From: Proteromonas lacertae
Lineage: Eukaryota > Sar > Bigyra > Opalinata > Proteromonadidae
NCBI GenBank assembly: GCA_002245135.1
Contig: NGBS01000598.1
Span: 1-64,000, forward strand
Length of the DNA: 64,000 nt
Direction: 5' to 3'
The translations under genes and the position numbers were made by a program. This document shows, piece after piece, positions 50,101 through 59,903 of this stretch; within the stretch, counting starts at the first letter, position 1, and every line of letters begins with the position of its first letter. Below the pieces are notes generated by a model. The model searched no databases and was not told the origin of the DNA. It saw only the letters and a program-made list of their open reading frames with translations.

Positions 50101-50293
50101 GTATCATCTCCATCTTTCATTTCCAAATAACTACCAGCTGGAACTATTTCACTTGTTTGTAGTGATCCTATTAAATATTAGTACTTAAACTATACTTTGA
50201 CTGTTTATATCAGTCCCATATACACTCAAAATGATTAGCAATACTATTGCAACAATATATACGATATTCTATACTCACTATAACAACTTTCAT
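38193..50293 (-). CDS. Giant type I membrane protein: signal peptide, ~20 identical ectodomain repeats, TM, PH domain
   Basis: One gene on the minus strand, about 3,700 residues by inference. A hydrophobic start (NIVYIVAIVLLIILSVYG, ATG at 50293 tentative) joins through a 28-bp intron (50168-50195) to a truncated first repeat. Twenty full 134-residue repeats follow, each one exon, then a divergent repeat (40529-40928) and a more distant one (ICESTLIEATEEATD region). Unique extracellular sequence comes next (VINYVKCEINCENNGIVG..., CQYDLDPQGLCCDRNYTKEYC), then a membrane helix (WWAILLIVIGCLLLIGIIGAVVYISVY) and a cytoplasmic PH domain (VIMEGYLLKEGTNRIMDKWQKRYCVLYYEP ... CKKWVECF). The repeat has four Cys and many beta-prone stretches. 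A surface receptor or adhesin that signals through or anchors to phosphoinositides is a reasonable inference; no known family is recognised. Several copies carry 1-bp frame breaks, likely sequencing errors. Confidence 0.82.
40970..50154 (-). repeat. 446-bp tandem exon-plus-intron repeat array (20 full copies and one partial)
   Basis: Units start every 446 bp (40970, 41416, 41862 ... 49444) and a partial unit ends at 50154. Each unit holds 402 coding bases (134 codons, exactly in frame) and a 44-bp phase-1 intron beginning GTATATAATAACT and ending AAATAG. Copies are virtually identical, introns included. The one substitution I saw is in the 5'-most unit (GCT to ACT codon, Ala to Thr, near 50007). 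Small indels occur at about 43690-43700, 44032, 44868, 44933, 46070, 46616 and 47924, mostly in homopolymers. Confidence 0.97.
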
Positions 50294-51015
50294 TCAAATA
50301 TTTCAATCACCAATCAATTTGCTTAAGTTGCTTTAACCAATCAAAATGCTAAAATCCATAAAAATTATACTTTCAGTTTGAGGTATTAGAGCCGTGATAA
50401 AGTTAATTTAAGTGCATATTCTGAATAATGATGCTAAAAAAGTATCTACTCTCCACCTTTGCAAGACTAAATCACTCATCATCAGTATTTCCCTTATTCC
50501 TGTTCCATTATCTACATCATCAATGCATCTAGTGAATTACATCTTATGATACATATCCTGCAAATATCTTGCTTTAAAAATGAATATAAACTGATCAAAT
50601 TTTATTTTGAAACAATGTCAAAATAGAATTGAATCATCCTTCATAAAATCATTGATTTAACTTGAATATATATTGTTGTGATTCTATTGAATAATGAATG
50701 TTCATTTATACCTAATAATATACATAAATCTAATTAATATTTGTATGATCGAAATACTCACTTTAACCATTGCTGTATATATATAAACACCTTCTACGTA
50801 GTAATGTTACGATGCAATATAATTTTACATAGCATAAATAACTTAGTAAACACATAAACAAATTGAAAGTGAGATAATCTTAACATACATATAAAATTAT
50901 TAATTGAATTATTATATTCATCCAAAACAAACAAAAACAATAAATGTTACTATTTAAATAAATAAAAGATTACTATGGTAAAAATATGTTAAATCTCTTT
51001 CATTCTTCTATTATT
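50294..51015. other. Intergenic, nothing recognised
   Basis: About 720 bp upstream of the giant repeat gene and downstream of the SCP-like phosphatase gene. No convincing coding frame, RNA or repeat is seen on either strand. It should contain the promoter of the repeat gene and the phosphatase 3' UTR. Confidence 0.5.
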
Positions 51016-52414
51016 TTACTCTTTATTCTCATTTTCTTCATTCTCGTGTTTCTCTTCTTCTTCTTTATTATTATTATCACCATCATTTACATTCTCATTA
51101 TTCTCTTCATTTTCTTCTTTTTTCATTTCTTTCTTATCTTCTTCTCTTTCTCCTTCTTTTTGTTGTTTTTCTTCTTCTTTTGGAATATCAGTTACAGTGT
51201 CATAATATTTATTTCGAGTTGTTGTCCATTTTGGTATGAACTTTGTTACATCCTATTCATATTAAATAATAATAATAATAATAATAATAATATACATCAC
51301 AACCATTTAACTCTTTCAAAAATATCAATAAATCATACAATTCTCTATCATTCAAATCATCAACAAATGATAAACAATTTATTCCATTACTCACTTGAAA
51401 TATATAAGCATTTGGAGAATTATCAATTATCAATGTATTATTCAAATCTCGACCTAATAACGATAAATCTTTAATAAAATTATTTTCATATAAAACACAA
51501 TGTTCTCTAAATAATCGATAGATTATATTCTTATGTTCAGGATCTAGTAAATCTAATAGTGGATCTGCATATTTACCTAAACTAGCAGTATAGATTACGA
51601 TTTCAAATATTTTACCAAGTTCTTCTAAGAATTTTTCTACTCCTGGTCTTTTCAATACATATACAATATGAGTTTCACCTTCTAATTCTACAGGAATCTC
51701 AAAATCATGATGTTCCATTGGTCTAAATGCACTATGAACTAATGTTTCATCTAAATCTAAAACTAATGTCTTTTTACCTATATCACATTCTCGTTGTTTT
51801 GGTAATAATGGTTGGAATTCTTCTTCTTCTTCTTCAGCTACTTCAGGTATTGTTTCTTGTTGTTGTTGTTGTTTAGGAGATTTAGTTTTCGCTGAGGAGG
51901 AGATATTGGAGGAGGAATTGATTGATTTTTCTTCAGCTGCGACTTTGTTGGTTTTGGATTTGGAATTACTATTATTACTACAACAGAAACAACACATTCG
52001 AGAAAATAACGATGGTTTTGGTTCTGGGATTGTTTCACTCTTTTTATCTTTTTTACCCATTGATTCAGATGCTCGAGAATCACCAAAATCATAAGTTTGA
52101 ATATTTACACATACTTGACTGCCTCGAGGAACGTATTTTGGTTTACCAGTTTTGTCAGTTTGAGCAATAATTTGATATACAAATGAAGCACGATAATCTT
52201 TCTTCGTTTTAGCACCATTTTCATCCAACTCAATATTCTTCAAAACATCGGGTATACTCTCTCTATGAGGTGTATTCTTACGAGCAAATATAACAGGATC
52301 TACTTCTGTTCTTCTACGCACATGAATAGTCTCAGTTTTACCTATGAGATTAAAAATCTAAATCATACCTGGAGCTACCTCTATGGTTAATGGATGCATT
52401 CCTTCAGAAGCCAT
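51016..52414 (-). CDS. SCP/FCP1-type protein phosphatase (NIF family, HAD fold)
   Basis: Three exons: a short first exon from 52414 (MASEGMHPLTIEVAPG), a long central exon, and a last exon ending at TAA 51018-51016. The catalytic NIF domain contains the HAD nucleophile motif LVLDLDETLVHS, then VLKRPGVEKFLEELG, IVIYTASLGKYADPLLDLLD and LIIDNSPNAYIFQ, typical of small C-terminal-domain phosphatases (CTDSP). These dephosphorylate Ser/Thr such as those on the RNA polymerase II CTD. The N-terminal region has a MCCFCC cluster that may be palmitoylated, hinting at membrane association, plus poly-Gln and poly-Glu tracts. The C-terminal exon is almost entirely Glu/Lys/Asn. Closest animal group is CTDSP/CTDSPL. 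Confidence 0.9.
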
Positions 52415-52464
52415 TGTATTATGATAGAATAAACACTATTGGATTTGAAACAAAGTTGTATTTT

Positions 52465-53242
52465 ATGAAAACCTTGGATGAAACTGAAGTTAGTCAAGCC
52501 AAACCTTCAAATAGATTTTTAAAATTCATGTCTACTAGACCATACACTGATGCTATAATATCAATACCTATTAGAAGTGAAGGTCCAAAGGTTTATACAT
52601 TGGCAGGAAAGACTATAACAATACATGAAGTATTTTGTTAATTTTATTGATTTATAAATAATAGGCTAGTAGTTCATCAGTGGGTTATGGTGTTGGTGGA
52701 CTTACCTGGGATGCAGCAGAAGTATTAGCAAAGTATTTAGAAAGAAATCCAAACATTGTAAAAGATAAAGCAGTATTAGAATTAGGATGTGGAACTGCAT
52801 TAGCAGGTATTACAGCAGCGTATATTTTGGGATTATATAGTATAATAATAGAGCATTAGGAGCAACTTGTACAATAACAGATGGAATGGAAAAAGTGATT
52901 GAAATTGCAGAACAGAACGTATTAGCCAATTGTCAAGATATAACTCCAATGCCAAAAGTAGAATTACTTGAATGGGGAGTTCATGATAAGAATAATGAGA
53001 AATATGATGTAATTATAGGTTCAGATTTGCTATATATGGCTTCTGACTTCAATGCATTAGCTGAAACAGTGACAAAACACTGGAAAGAAAATACTAAATT
53101 CTATTTAATAAATTTTAAAAGATATCCAGAAAGAGAAGTAGTGTTTTATGATATAATGAAGAGTAAAGGATATAATTATCAGACTTTAGATTTAAGTGAA
53201 ATTGAATTACAGAAATTTCATGCTTTGTGCTTTTGTAAATAG
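52465..53242 (+). CDS. METTL21-like lysine methyltransferase (Methyltransf_16)
   Basis: Three exons. The seven-beta-strand methyltransferase signature is clear: GVGGLTWDAAEVLAKYL, the SAM-binding VLELGCGTALAGITAAALGA, ITDGMEKVIEIAEQNV, and YDVIIGSDLLY. Methyltransf_16 enzymes methylate lysines of chaperones, elongation factors and other proteins. The substrate here cannot be told. Start: the ATG at 52465 (MKTLDETEVSQAK) is preferred because the upstream ATG at 52390 would make the coding region overlap the first codons of the divergent phosphatase gene. The two start codons are then about 50 bp apart. The stop is TAG. Confidence 0.8.
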
Positions 53243-53358
53243 ATTTAATAAGTGTATATGAGTTGTAAATTGTTGATGAATGTTTGTTTAGAATAAGTTC
53301 TTTTTTCACTATAAAAGGACATAAAATAAAACAGTTTTGAATCTTTCTTTTCTGATTC

Positions 53359-54781
53359 ATGTCTTATCTACCGTATTTATATAGCGATAAATATCATTTT
53401 CAATATTACTAATTATTTTTCTAGATCTTATGATGATTCAACGCTATTTTTAGGAGAACAACAACCTGTTATTCCCAGAGATCCAGTTATTCCTGATGAT
53501 CCAACCATAGTTGGTCCAGGTAGATATGGTATAAAATAATGAAATTAAAAAAATAGATATACCTACTACTGTTGGTAGTAATTTACCATTATCAACTATG
53601 CCCAATCAACCTAAGGCTACAATGGCAAAGAAATATCCTAACAGTGAAGAAATAATAAGAATAAGTATATAATGTATTTTAATAATGAAAAATAAATAGG
53701 AAAATCTGATGAACCATCTCCCAATTCATATTTCCAAAAATCAGCAATGTCCAGTATGGGACCACAAAAACTTTCAACTAAACCAACATCTCCCAGTTAC
53801 AGACAAAGTAAAACAACCAATGCAGATAGAATTAAAACATACAATCCAGGTTTGACAGAGAAAGATAATGAATTAACGGAAGGACCAGAAGCTACAAGGT
53901 ATTCACCAGAAGAACCATTATTTGATGCAAGATATACTGGCGAATCAAAAATACATTCAGTATTTATATAAATGTTATATTATATTAGAAATCACCTCGT
54001 TATTCATTACGTGATCCTTACAAATATGAACAACCTCCTCCCTATCCTGGCCCTCAGGATTATGAAGTTATGGATCAATCGAGTTACCCAAGATCTCCCA
54101 CATTCAGAATGACTGGCAGACCAGTAACACCTAAAAAACTAATGGATAACCCTGGTCCTGGTGCGTATTCGCCAAGATTAGAGAAAGAAAGTAGATCTCC
54201 CAAACCACCTAAATTTGTAATTACCTATAAACCATATATTGATTATGATAATAAAGTGCCTGGTCCTTGTCATTATCAATATGAACATACAATTCGAAGT
54301 GGTGCTCCATTTTCACAGAAATATTCTATGCATATAAAACCACCACCACCTAAAATGAGTGATGTGCCTGGTCCTGGTGCATATGATCCTGATGTATTTA
54401 TAATTAATATTAATTATTATATTTTAGACGTTTCAATGGGTATCTACTAAGAAACCATCTCCTAAAATTGGTAATGGAAATAGAACTGATTTTGTTACCC
54501 ATGCTTGGACTCCAGGACCTGGTAGTTATTTCCCCACTGAACCTTATTCACCCAAATCACCATCTTCTTCTAGAAGAAGACCAAGATCTACAAAATCATC
54601 ACCAAGAAAACCTAACAGTGCAAGATCTGCTGATCAACCTCAAATGGATGAATCTAATAATAATATTCAACACTCACCTATTAGTGCAAGAAAGTTTGTT
54701 CCTTCTACTGAAAAGAAAGGTTTTTCTATGGGAACAAGTCCAAGATTTCCCAAAGTAACAGGTACATGGCATATGAAATAA
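53359..54781 (+). CDS. SHIPPO/STPGR-repeat protein (ODF3/CIMAP-like, flagellar)
   Basis: A six-exon gene rich in Pro-Gly-Pro repeats: TIVGPDIPTTVG, NPGPGAYSPRL, KVPGPCHYQYEH, DVPGPGAYDPD, WTPGPGSYFPTEP. These are STPGR (SHIPPO) repeats, found in proteins lining the lumen of axonemal microtubules. Only the first exon is tiny (MSYLP, ATG at 53359). The rest is Ser/Pro/Lys-rich and probably extended. The introns are 28-50 bp and the last exon ends GTWHMK-TAA at 54781. The protein implies the organism builds a cilium or flagellum at some life stage. Confidence 0.85.
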
Positions 54782-54903
54782 ATGTTAATGTTATTGTCTA
54801 TTTTATACCTTATTTATACTTTATATATATGTTTTTATTGTTGTGAATTTTGTTTTTTTAATTGTATGGTGTTTGAAAATTTTCATAATACAAAATATTT
54901 AAA

Positions 54904-55764
54904 ATGGATGAATATAAGAAAATAGTTAGAGATTTCGATGCAGATCAGAAAAATAAAAAAGCTAAACAGAAAATGAGACAGGAAAATGCAGAAAAGAGAG
55001 TATTGCTTATGAAATCATAATGTTTAGAAAGATCTACAAAAAAGAAAGAATGATAATGGTGAAACAGACGAAGAAAAAGCAGAAAGAAAGAGATTAAGAA
55101 CTCAATATAGAGATAGAGGTATATAAGAATAACATTTAACTAATTTTTTATAGCCAAGGAGAGAAGGCAGTTTGGAATGGATAAAGATTATATAGACTCA
55201 GATAAAGTAATAGATCATCTTCATCTAACAGAAGAAGAAGTGAAATTATTCAAAAATAACAATTTAAATAAAGAAGATGAAAAAGAAAAAGACAATAATA
55301 ATGAAGATATAGAAACTCAACCACAAATACTACCAATGATGCCAGGTAGTTTACTTCCAGTAAAATCAAATAATGGGGTAAAAACATACAACACTGAAGT
55401 AGGAAGAGAAATACACAAATTCTTAACAAAACCACAAAAAAAGACCAAAATTGAAATATTTTTACCAAACCGATGTAAGTATCAATATAATTTGAATATT
55501 GAGAATGATGAAGAAGTGTATAATACAATAATGAGAAGTAAAAGTGATTGTCCTGATCCTAGTACTTATTGTTTTGTTGATATTAATGAGAAATTGTTAG
55601 AAATGATAAAAGACTCAGTTGAATCATTTGGTAATTCAAAATTGAAAAAGAAGAAATTAGAGAAAAGTAAAGAAGAGAAAGAAGAAGAAGATGCTATTCC
55701 ACATTCTGTTGTTCCTGTTACGCAACCTGTTCCAATTGAAGATGATATGTTTGCTGATATGTAA
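54904..55764 (+). CDS. IK/RED-like splicing factor
   Basis: Three exons separated by introns of 28 and 35 bp. The motif YRDRAKERRQFGMDKDY spanning the second junction is the hallmark of RED/IK, a component of the spliceosomal B complex. Upstream is a Lys/Glu-rich start (MDEYKKIVRDFDADQKNKKAKQKM). Downstream the protein has EVGREIHKFLTKPQKK, IEIFLPNRCKYQYNLNIENDEEVYNTIMRSKSDCPDP and ends AIPHSVVPVTQPVPIEDDMFADM. It is much shorter than human RED and lacks the RE/RD/RN repeat tract that gave the family its name. Confidence 0.78.
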
Positions 55765-55861
55765 AATTTAATTTATTTTTATTATTTTATTGTTATTTTT
55801 TTTCTTAATAAAATATATTACAAATTATTAATAATAGATTATAATTATTAATTATTATCAA

Positions 55862-55919
55862 TTATTTCATCATTGAAATATCACCTTTCAGGTTTATATA
55901 TTCCAAATCATCTAAACAA
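55862..55919 (-). promoter_or_regulatory. SECIS element (type II) in the selenoprotein T 3' UTR
   Basis: About 33 nt after the selenoprotein T stop, the minus strand folds as a SECIS. Helix I pairs TTGTTT (55919-55914) with AAATAA (55867-55862). The core quartet has ATGAT (55911-55907) opposite TGAT (55872-55869). Helix II pairs TTGGAATAT with ATATTTCAA, nine consecutive pairs with one G-U. An apical internal loop ATAAA supplies the conserved AA, and a mini-stem CCT/AGG with loop GAA caps it, as in type II SECIS. All required parts are present in order, found by hand without a folding program. Confidence 0.85.
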
Positions 55920-55951
55920 TTAATAACAAATTCATAACTATAAAATTCATT

Positions 55952-56630
55952 TTATAAACCATATTTTCTAAATATTTTTATTAACTCTTGTTTATTAGGG
56001 AATCTTCCTCTTTCAAGTTTTGAAAATTCTAACACACCATTCACATATATCTCAAATGCACCAGTATTGGCTAAAGATCCCACCAACATGTTTAATACGA
56101 ATGGCATTAAAGCAAATGTTGCTTTATTATCATCCATCCATTGTACAGCGTTTTCTGGACATGCCTAATGATGCTAAAAATCCAAAACCTGTGAAACAAC
56201 AGATTAACATTGAGATTTGGAAAAATGCAATCGCTTGACTTAAAATAACAACATATCCAGGTGGTGGATAAGGTTCACCATTTATATGGCCGTCTAATTG
56301 TGGATAATTACTTTGCATAAATCCAACTACATTCTGGATATGTTGTTTCATAGATCATGACGTACAATAGAGGATCTTCACCTCAGGAATTGAATGCTCT
56401 TTATTTGACATTATATTTTTATTCTCTATATTATCTTCTTCTTTCATTTCTTTTGCTAAAATGTCTTCTTCTGGAACTGCTGGAATTTCTATCTCTTGTT
56501 GTATCCCTTTTTCTTCTTTTTTGCTACCTGCAGCTTCTACATCTATAGAATCATAAAACAATCTGTTCAATACAAAATGAATAATCGGAATAAATTGAGA
56601 ATGTGGTAATAATGACAAATAAAAAGGCAT
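55952..56630 (-). CDS. Selenoprotein T (UGA-encoded selenocysteine)
   Basis: A thioredoxin-like ER membrane oxidoreductase. The frame runs from 56630 and meets TGA at 56357-56355 in the context ILYCTS-TGA-SMKQHIQNVVGFM, exactly where SelT has its redox CxxU motif (residues 89-92). Beyond it the SelT fold continues: YPQLDGHINGEPYPPPGY, a hydrophobic region IAFFQISMLICCFTGFGFLASLGM, ENAVQWMDDNKATFALMPFVLNML, then ANTGAFEIYVNGVLEFSKLERGRFPNKQEL, all diagnostic of SelT. A SECIS element lies in the 3' UTR. One frame break near 56159 (one base too many) separates LGM from PENAVQW and is probably a sequence error. The N-terminus has a hydrophobic stretch, then a Glu/Lys-rich insertion not typical of SelT. 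Confidence 0.9.
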
Positions 56631-56798
56631 AAAGTAACCTTTTATTTTTCATTCTCAAATATCTTATGCTGAGTGTTTATTCAACAATAGAAAAAAAGAA
56701 AGAATTATGAAACGGATTTTATTTTTTGAATATTGAATTCTATTCATAACTCATCAATAAACAATTAAATCATATTAAAAATGTTATATATACATTAT

Positions 56799-58825
56799 TT
56801 AAGACTCATACTGACATAATATGTCGAAACAACTATTACACAATCCACAAGATACATATTCACCAATTTCACAACTCTTTCTACAAGTCAAACAACAATA
56901 TTTCGATTTATAAAAGTTCTTAATTGGTTTAACTGATTTATTATTTTCTTTAGTATTTATTTTATTGAATACTTCATTCAAAATATAACTCAATACAATC
57001 ACACTTTGAAGTTTTGATTCATATTTACTTAACACTTGTATTTTCTTCTTTCTTTGTAATTCTCTTTTCTTTGATTTCTAATATAATAATAATTATTATT
57101 TATACATTAAATAATCCATTTTCTAATGATTGTTTCAGTTTCAATGAATCATTCCATCTATTTTCTAATGTTTTATTAATTGGTTTTAATATTGATAAAG
57201 ATGATTGAATATTCTTTCCCATTTTTGCTTGTCTTAGTAATGAAGATATTAAATATAAATGAGTTTGATATAATTTATGTCTTTCTATACAATAATAATG
57301 ATTTTTTTTTATACTTATAACTAATTGCAATCTAGAATAATTCATATTTGAAATATAATGTAAATGATGATTCAATAATTTCAACTCATACTCTATTGGA
57401 CAGATTAAACTATTTTTATTAATTTTTCTATGAAAATTTATTTTATTTTCTTTTATTGAATGAATTGTATAATCATTCGTAGTTGAATAAGATTCATTCA
57501 TTGAAAAATCAATAAAAGTAAGAGAATATAAAAAATTGCAATATCTTTATAAAACGACAAAATTGATTTATTCTCTATCAATTTATCATAAAATTCTTTA
57601 ATTTTCTTAAAAATTCCAATATTATTAAACGAATATATTTTTCTTTTCTGTAAAATACTTAAAATTTGTTCAAATAATGTACAATACATAATAAATGGTG
57701 TTTGAGTTGGTAAATTTACAATCATAAATAATAAATCATACCAATCTAAATAATCATTTATATGTTGAGATTTTGAACTATAAACCTCATTATCTCTAAA
57801 AGTATGATGATGTAAATACAAATAACCTGAAGAATAAGTTGGTTTTATTGTTAATGGAATTTTATTTTGATTTGTTGGATAATTTAATGATAAGGAAAAT
57901 GCAACTTTTGGAAAATAATTTTCATTTTGAATTTGAACGAAGTCTTTTGTAATTGAATTGTATAATTCTGTTGGATCATAGTCTTTGAAATAATCATCAG
58001 TAAATAACCAAAAATCATTATCACATGATGTTTCATCACTTAGACTTGCTATATATTGTCTATTACTATATATTCTTGAAGGATAAATCAACTCATCATC
58101 ATCATCATTATTATCTTCTTCTTCTACTAATTTTTCATTATTATTTCTATTGTTTTTATTAATATAATCTATAGATGATTTTCTTAATGTCTTTAATGTA
58201 GGATGATTTGGACATCTAAAATCTTCAATTGAATAATTATTATTAATATCAAATGAATCTAATGAATATAAACACATAGGATGATAGTGTTTTCTACAAC
58301 CAATTACTTGACATTGAATTGTTATTGAGTCTGTGATTCTGTGACATAATGAACAACACTAAAAATATTAAAATAGAATAAATGTTTATTTATACTTTTG
58401 TTCTGCTTTTATCTAAATCTCTTTGATTTAATATTTTCATATCATAAACACTTCTAACATCTGTAATTTGTACATCTTTACATAGATTCACACATTGAAT
58501 ATGACACCAAGTGTGACAATTCACTCTTTTCATATTACCTTCACTCAATCCACATAAATAGCATTTCTATAACAATTAAATGATTGAAATATACAATATA
58601 TTTATAACCAATTGATTTAGCTTGACATAATTCACAAAACCATTCATTCTTTGGAATAGATAATAGACCATAACAATATTGATGTACTATTAAATCACAT
58701 CCATCACAAAAAATCAACGGATTATCATCATAAGCTTCATTACACTTGCAAATATAACATTTTTCTTCATTAGCTTCACCATAGTTATTATCATCAGAGC
58801 CATCATCAGAGTTACTATCAGCCAT
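56799..58825 (-). CDS. PHD finger / extended PHD (PZP-type) chromatin reader
   Basis: The gene starts at 58825 with an acidic leader (MADSNSDDGSDDNN) and a PHD finger CYICKCNEAYDDNPLIFCDGCDLIVHQYCYG...WFCELC. Exon 2 adds CYLCGLSEGNMKRVNCHTWCHIQC, then after an intron CSLCHRITDSITIQCQVIGCRKHYHPMC. Together these resemble the PHD-zinc knuckle-extended PHD module of BRPF, JADE and AF10, which reads histone H3. A large helical region follows with no recognised domain, and the end carries another Cys-rich cluster (CCLTCRKSCEIGEYVSCGLCNSCFDILC). One frame break at a six-T run (minus strand; 57530-57535) disappears with one extra base. The animal relatives are subunits of MYST acetyltransferase complexes or DOT1L partners; the role here is inferred. 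Confidence 0.82.
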
Positions 58826-59037
58826 ATAATTAACTATGTAGTAGTTTAAAAATATTCAAATTTAAAAATCAATGAAAATTTTTGTACACCACACTATTTA
58901 AAACTCATTTATCTCTTTATATTTATACTATTTTCTAATAATACTATCATCCCAACAAAATATAACATATAATTAATGTTAATAAACAAGTATTAAAATA
59001 AAAAATAAAAATATACACACTTAGGCCATATATGAAT

Positions 59038-59394
59038 CTAATTATTCATAGATTCATTGTTGTTGACTGGAGAGAGATTGATTTCCCATCTAACTATATT
59101 ACCAGGACCATTCTTTCCATCTAATCTCAAACTTCCTCTTTTCATTTGTCCTACTATTTCTGTCTTTTTAATCTCTATCCCATTCTCATTACGGAATGTT
59201 CTTAGAGTCAACGTTGAACCATCTCTAATTTCACCTCTAATTACTCCCCCTGTAATATCATCTGGTTGTACATAATACTTTCCATTTATAATAGTTCCAC
59301 TTTTATATAATTCACCATATACAGCATATTCTTTCTCAGAACCAACATATTGAATTCTACCTGTAAATCTTACAGCTTCACCATTTGTGTACAT
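59038..59394 (-). CDS. Small hypothetical beta-rich protein (118 aa)
   Basis: A single-exon frame with well-mixed composition and no low complexity: GEAVRFTGRIQYVGSEKEYAVYGELYKSGTIINGKYYV, GGVIRGEIRDGSTLTLRTFRN, KTEIVGQMKRGSLRLDGKNGPGNIVRWEI. Alternating hydrophobic and charged residues with Gly turns suggest a small beta-barrel or beta-sandwich. No membrane segment or signal peptide is seen. I do not recognise a family. Confidence 0.65.
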   Translation of the reverse strand: MYTNGEAVRFTGRIQYVGSEKEYAVYGELYKSGTIINGKYYVQPDDITGGVIRGEIRDGSTLTLRTFRNENGIEIKKTEIVGQMKRGSLRLDGKNGPGNIVRWEINLSPVNNNESMNN

Positions 59395-59903
59395 TAAGTA
59401 TTGATTTGAATTATATAAATATTAAAATTAAAACTAAATAAATATATAAATAGACCTTTTTAATAAAAAAAGATCTAAATAAAGGGAGAGAAAAAGGAGG
59501 CAGTTTTATATGAAGTAAGTAAATAAAAGTACGGTTTCATCCTAATATTTACACTGAAATACTTTTGTGAACTTACTACATTTGTGAAATATGTAGGATC
59601 CTGAGATAAAACAAGTAAAGATCAAAGCATAATAGAAATATATATAAATAATACATAATAAATAGGATTATAACTAACAATAAATGAAGGATTTGTCTTT
59701 TTATATCGGAAAACTTTTCGTCAGTATAATCTAAGTACTGCAATAATAGCAAAGCCTATCTAGTCTAATATATATCTGCTGGTAGAGAGAGATTAGTAAA
59801 TTAAAAACCGAAAATTATTGTCAAACTACGAATCAAGCTTTTTCTAGAATAAATTCATTCAATTTCATTTTTCATATAATATAGACAATTTTAGTTTGAT
59901 ATA
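59395..59903. other. Intergenic, divergent promoter region
   Basis: About 510 bp between two divergently transcribed genes (the small beta-rich protein and the CLK-type kinase). No coding frame, RNA gene or repeat is recognised. Confidence 0.5.

Noticed and set aside
40970-50154. CRISPR-like or transposon array because of regular identical repeats
   Set aside because: Units are 446 bp, carry an in-frame exon plus intron, have no spacers, no terminal inverted repeats and no mobile-element genes.
50150-50170. Assembly break at the edge of the repeat array
   Set aside because: A splice acceptor lies exactly at the junction and connects in frame to a signal-peptide exon, so a natural 5' end is the simpler reading.
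51000-51474. Plus-strand 162-codon ORF rich in Phe, Leu and Ile
   Set aside because: It is the complement of the Glu/Lys/Asn-rich tail of the phosphatase gene; its composition follows from GAA/AAA codons read backwards.
53277-53285. TGTTTGTT motif like the Blastocystis polyadenylation signal that creates stop codons
   Set aside because: It follows one gene here, but other genes lack it and almost all genes have encoded stops, so no such mechanism is supported.
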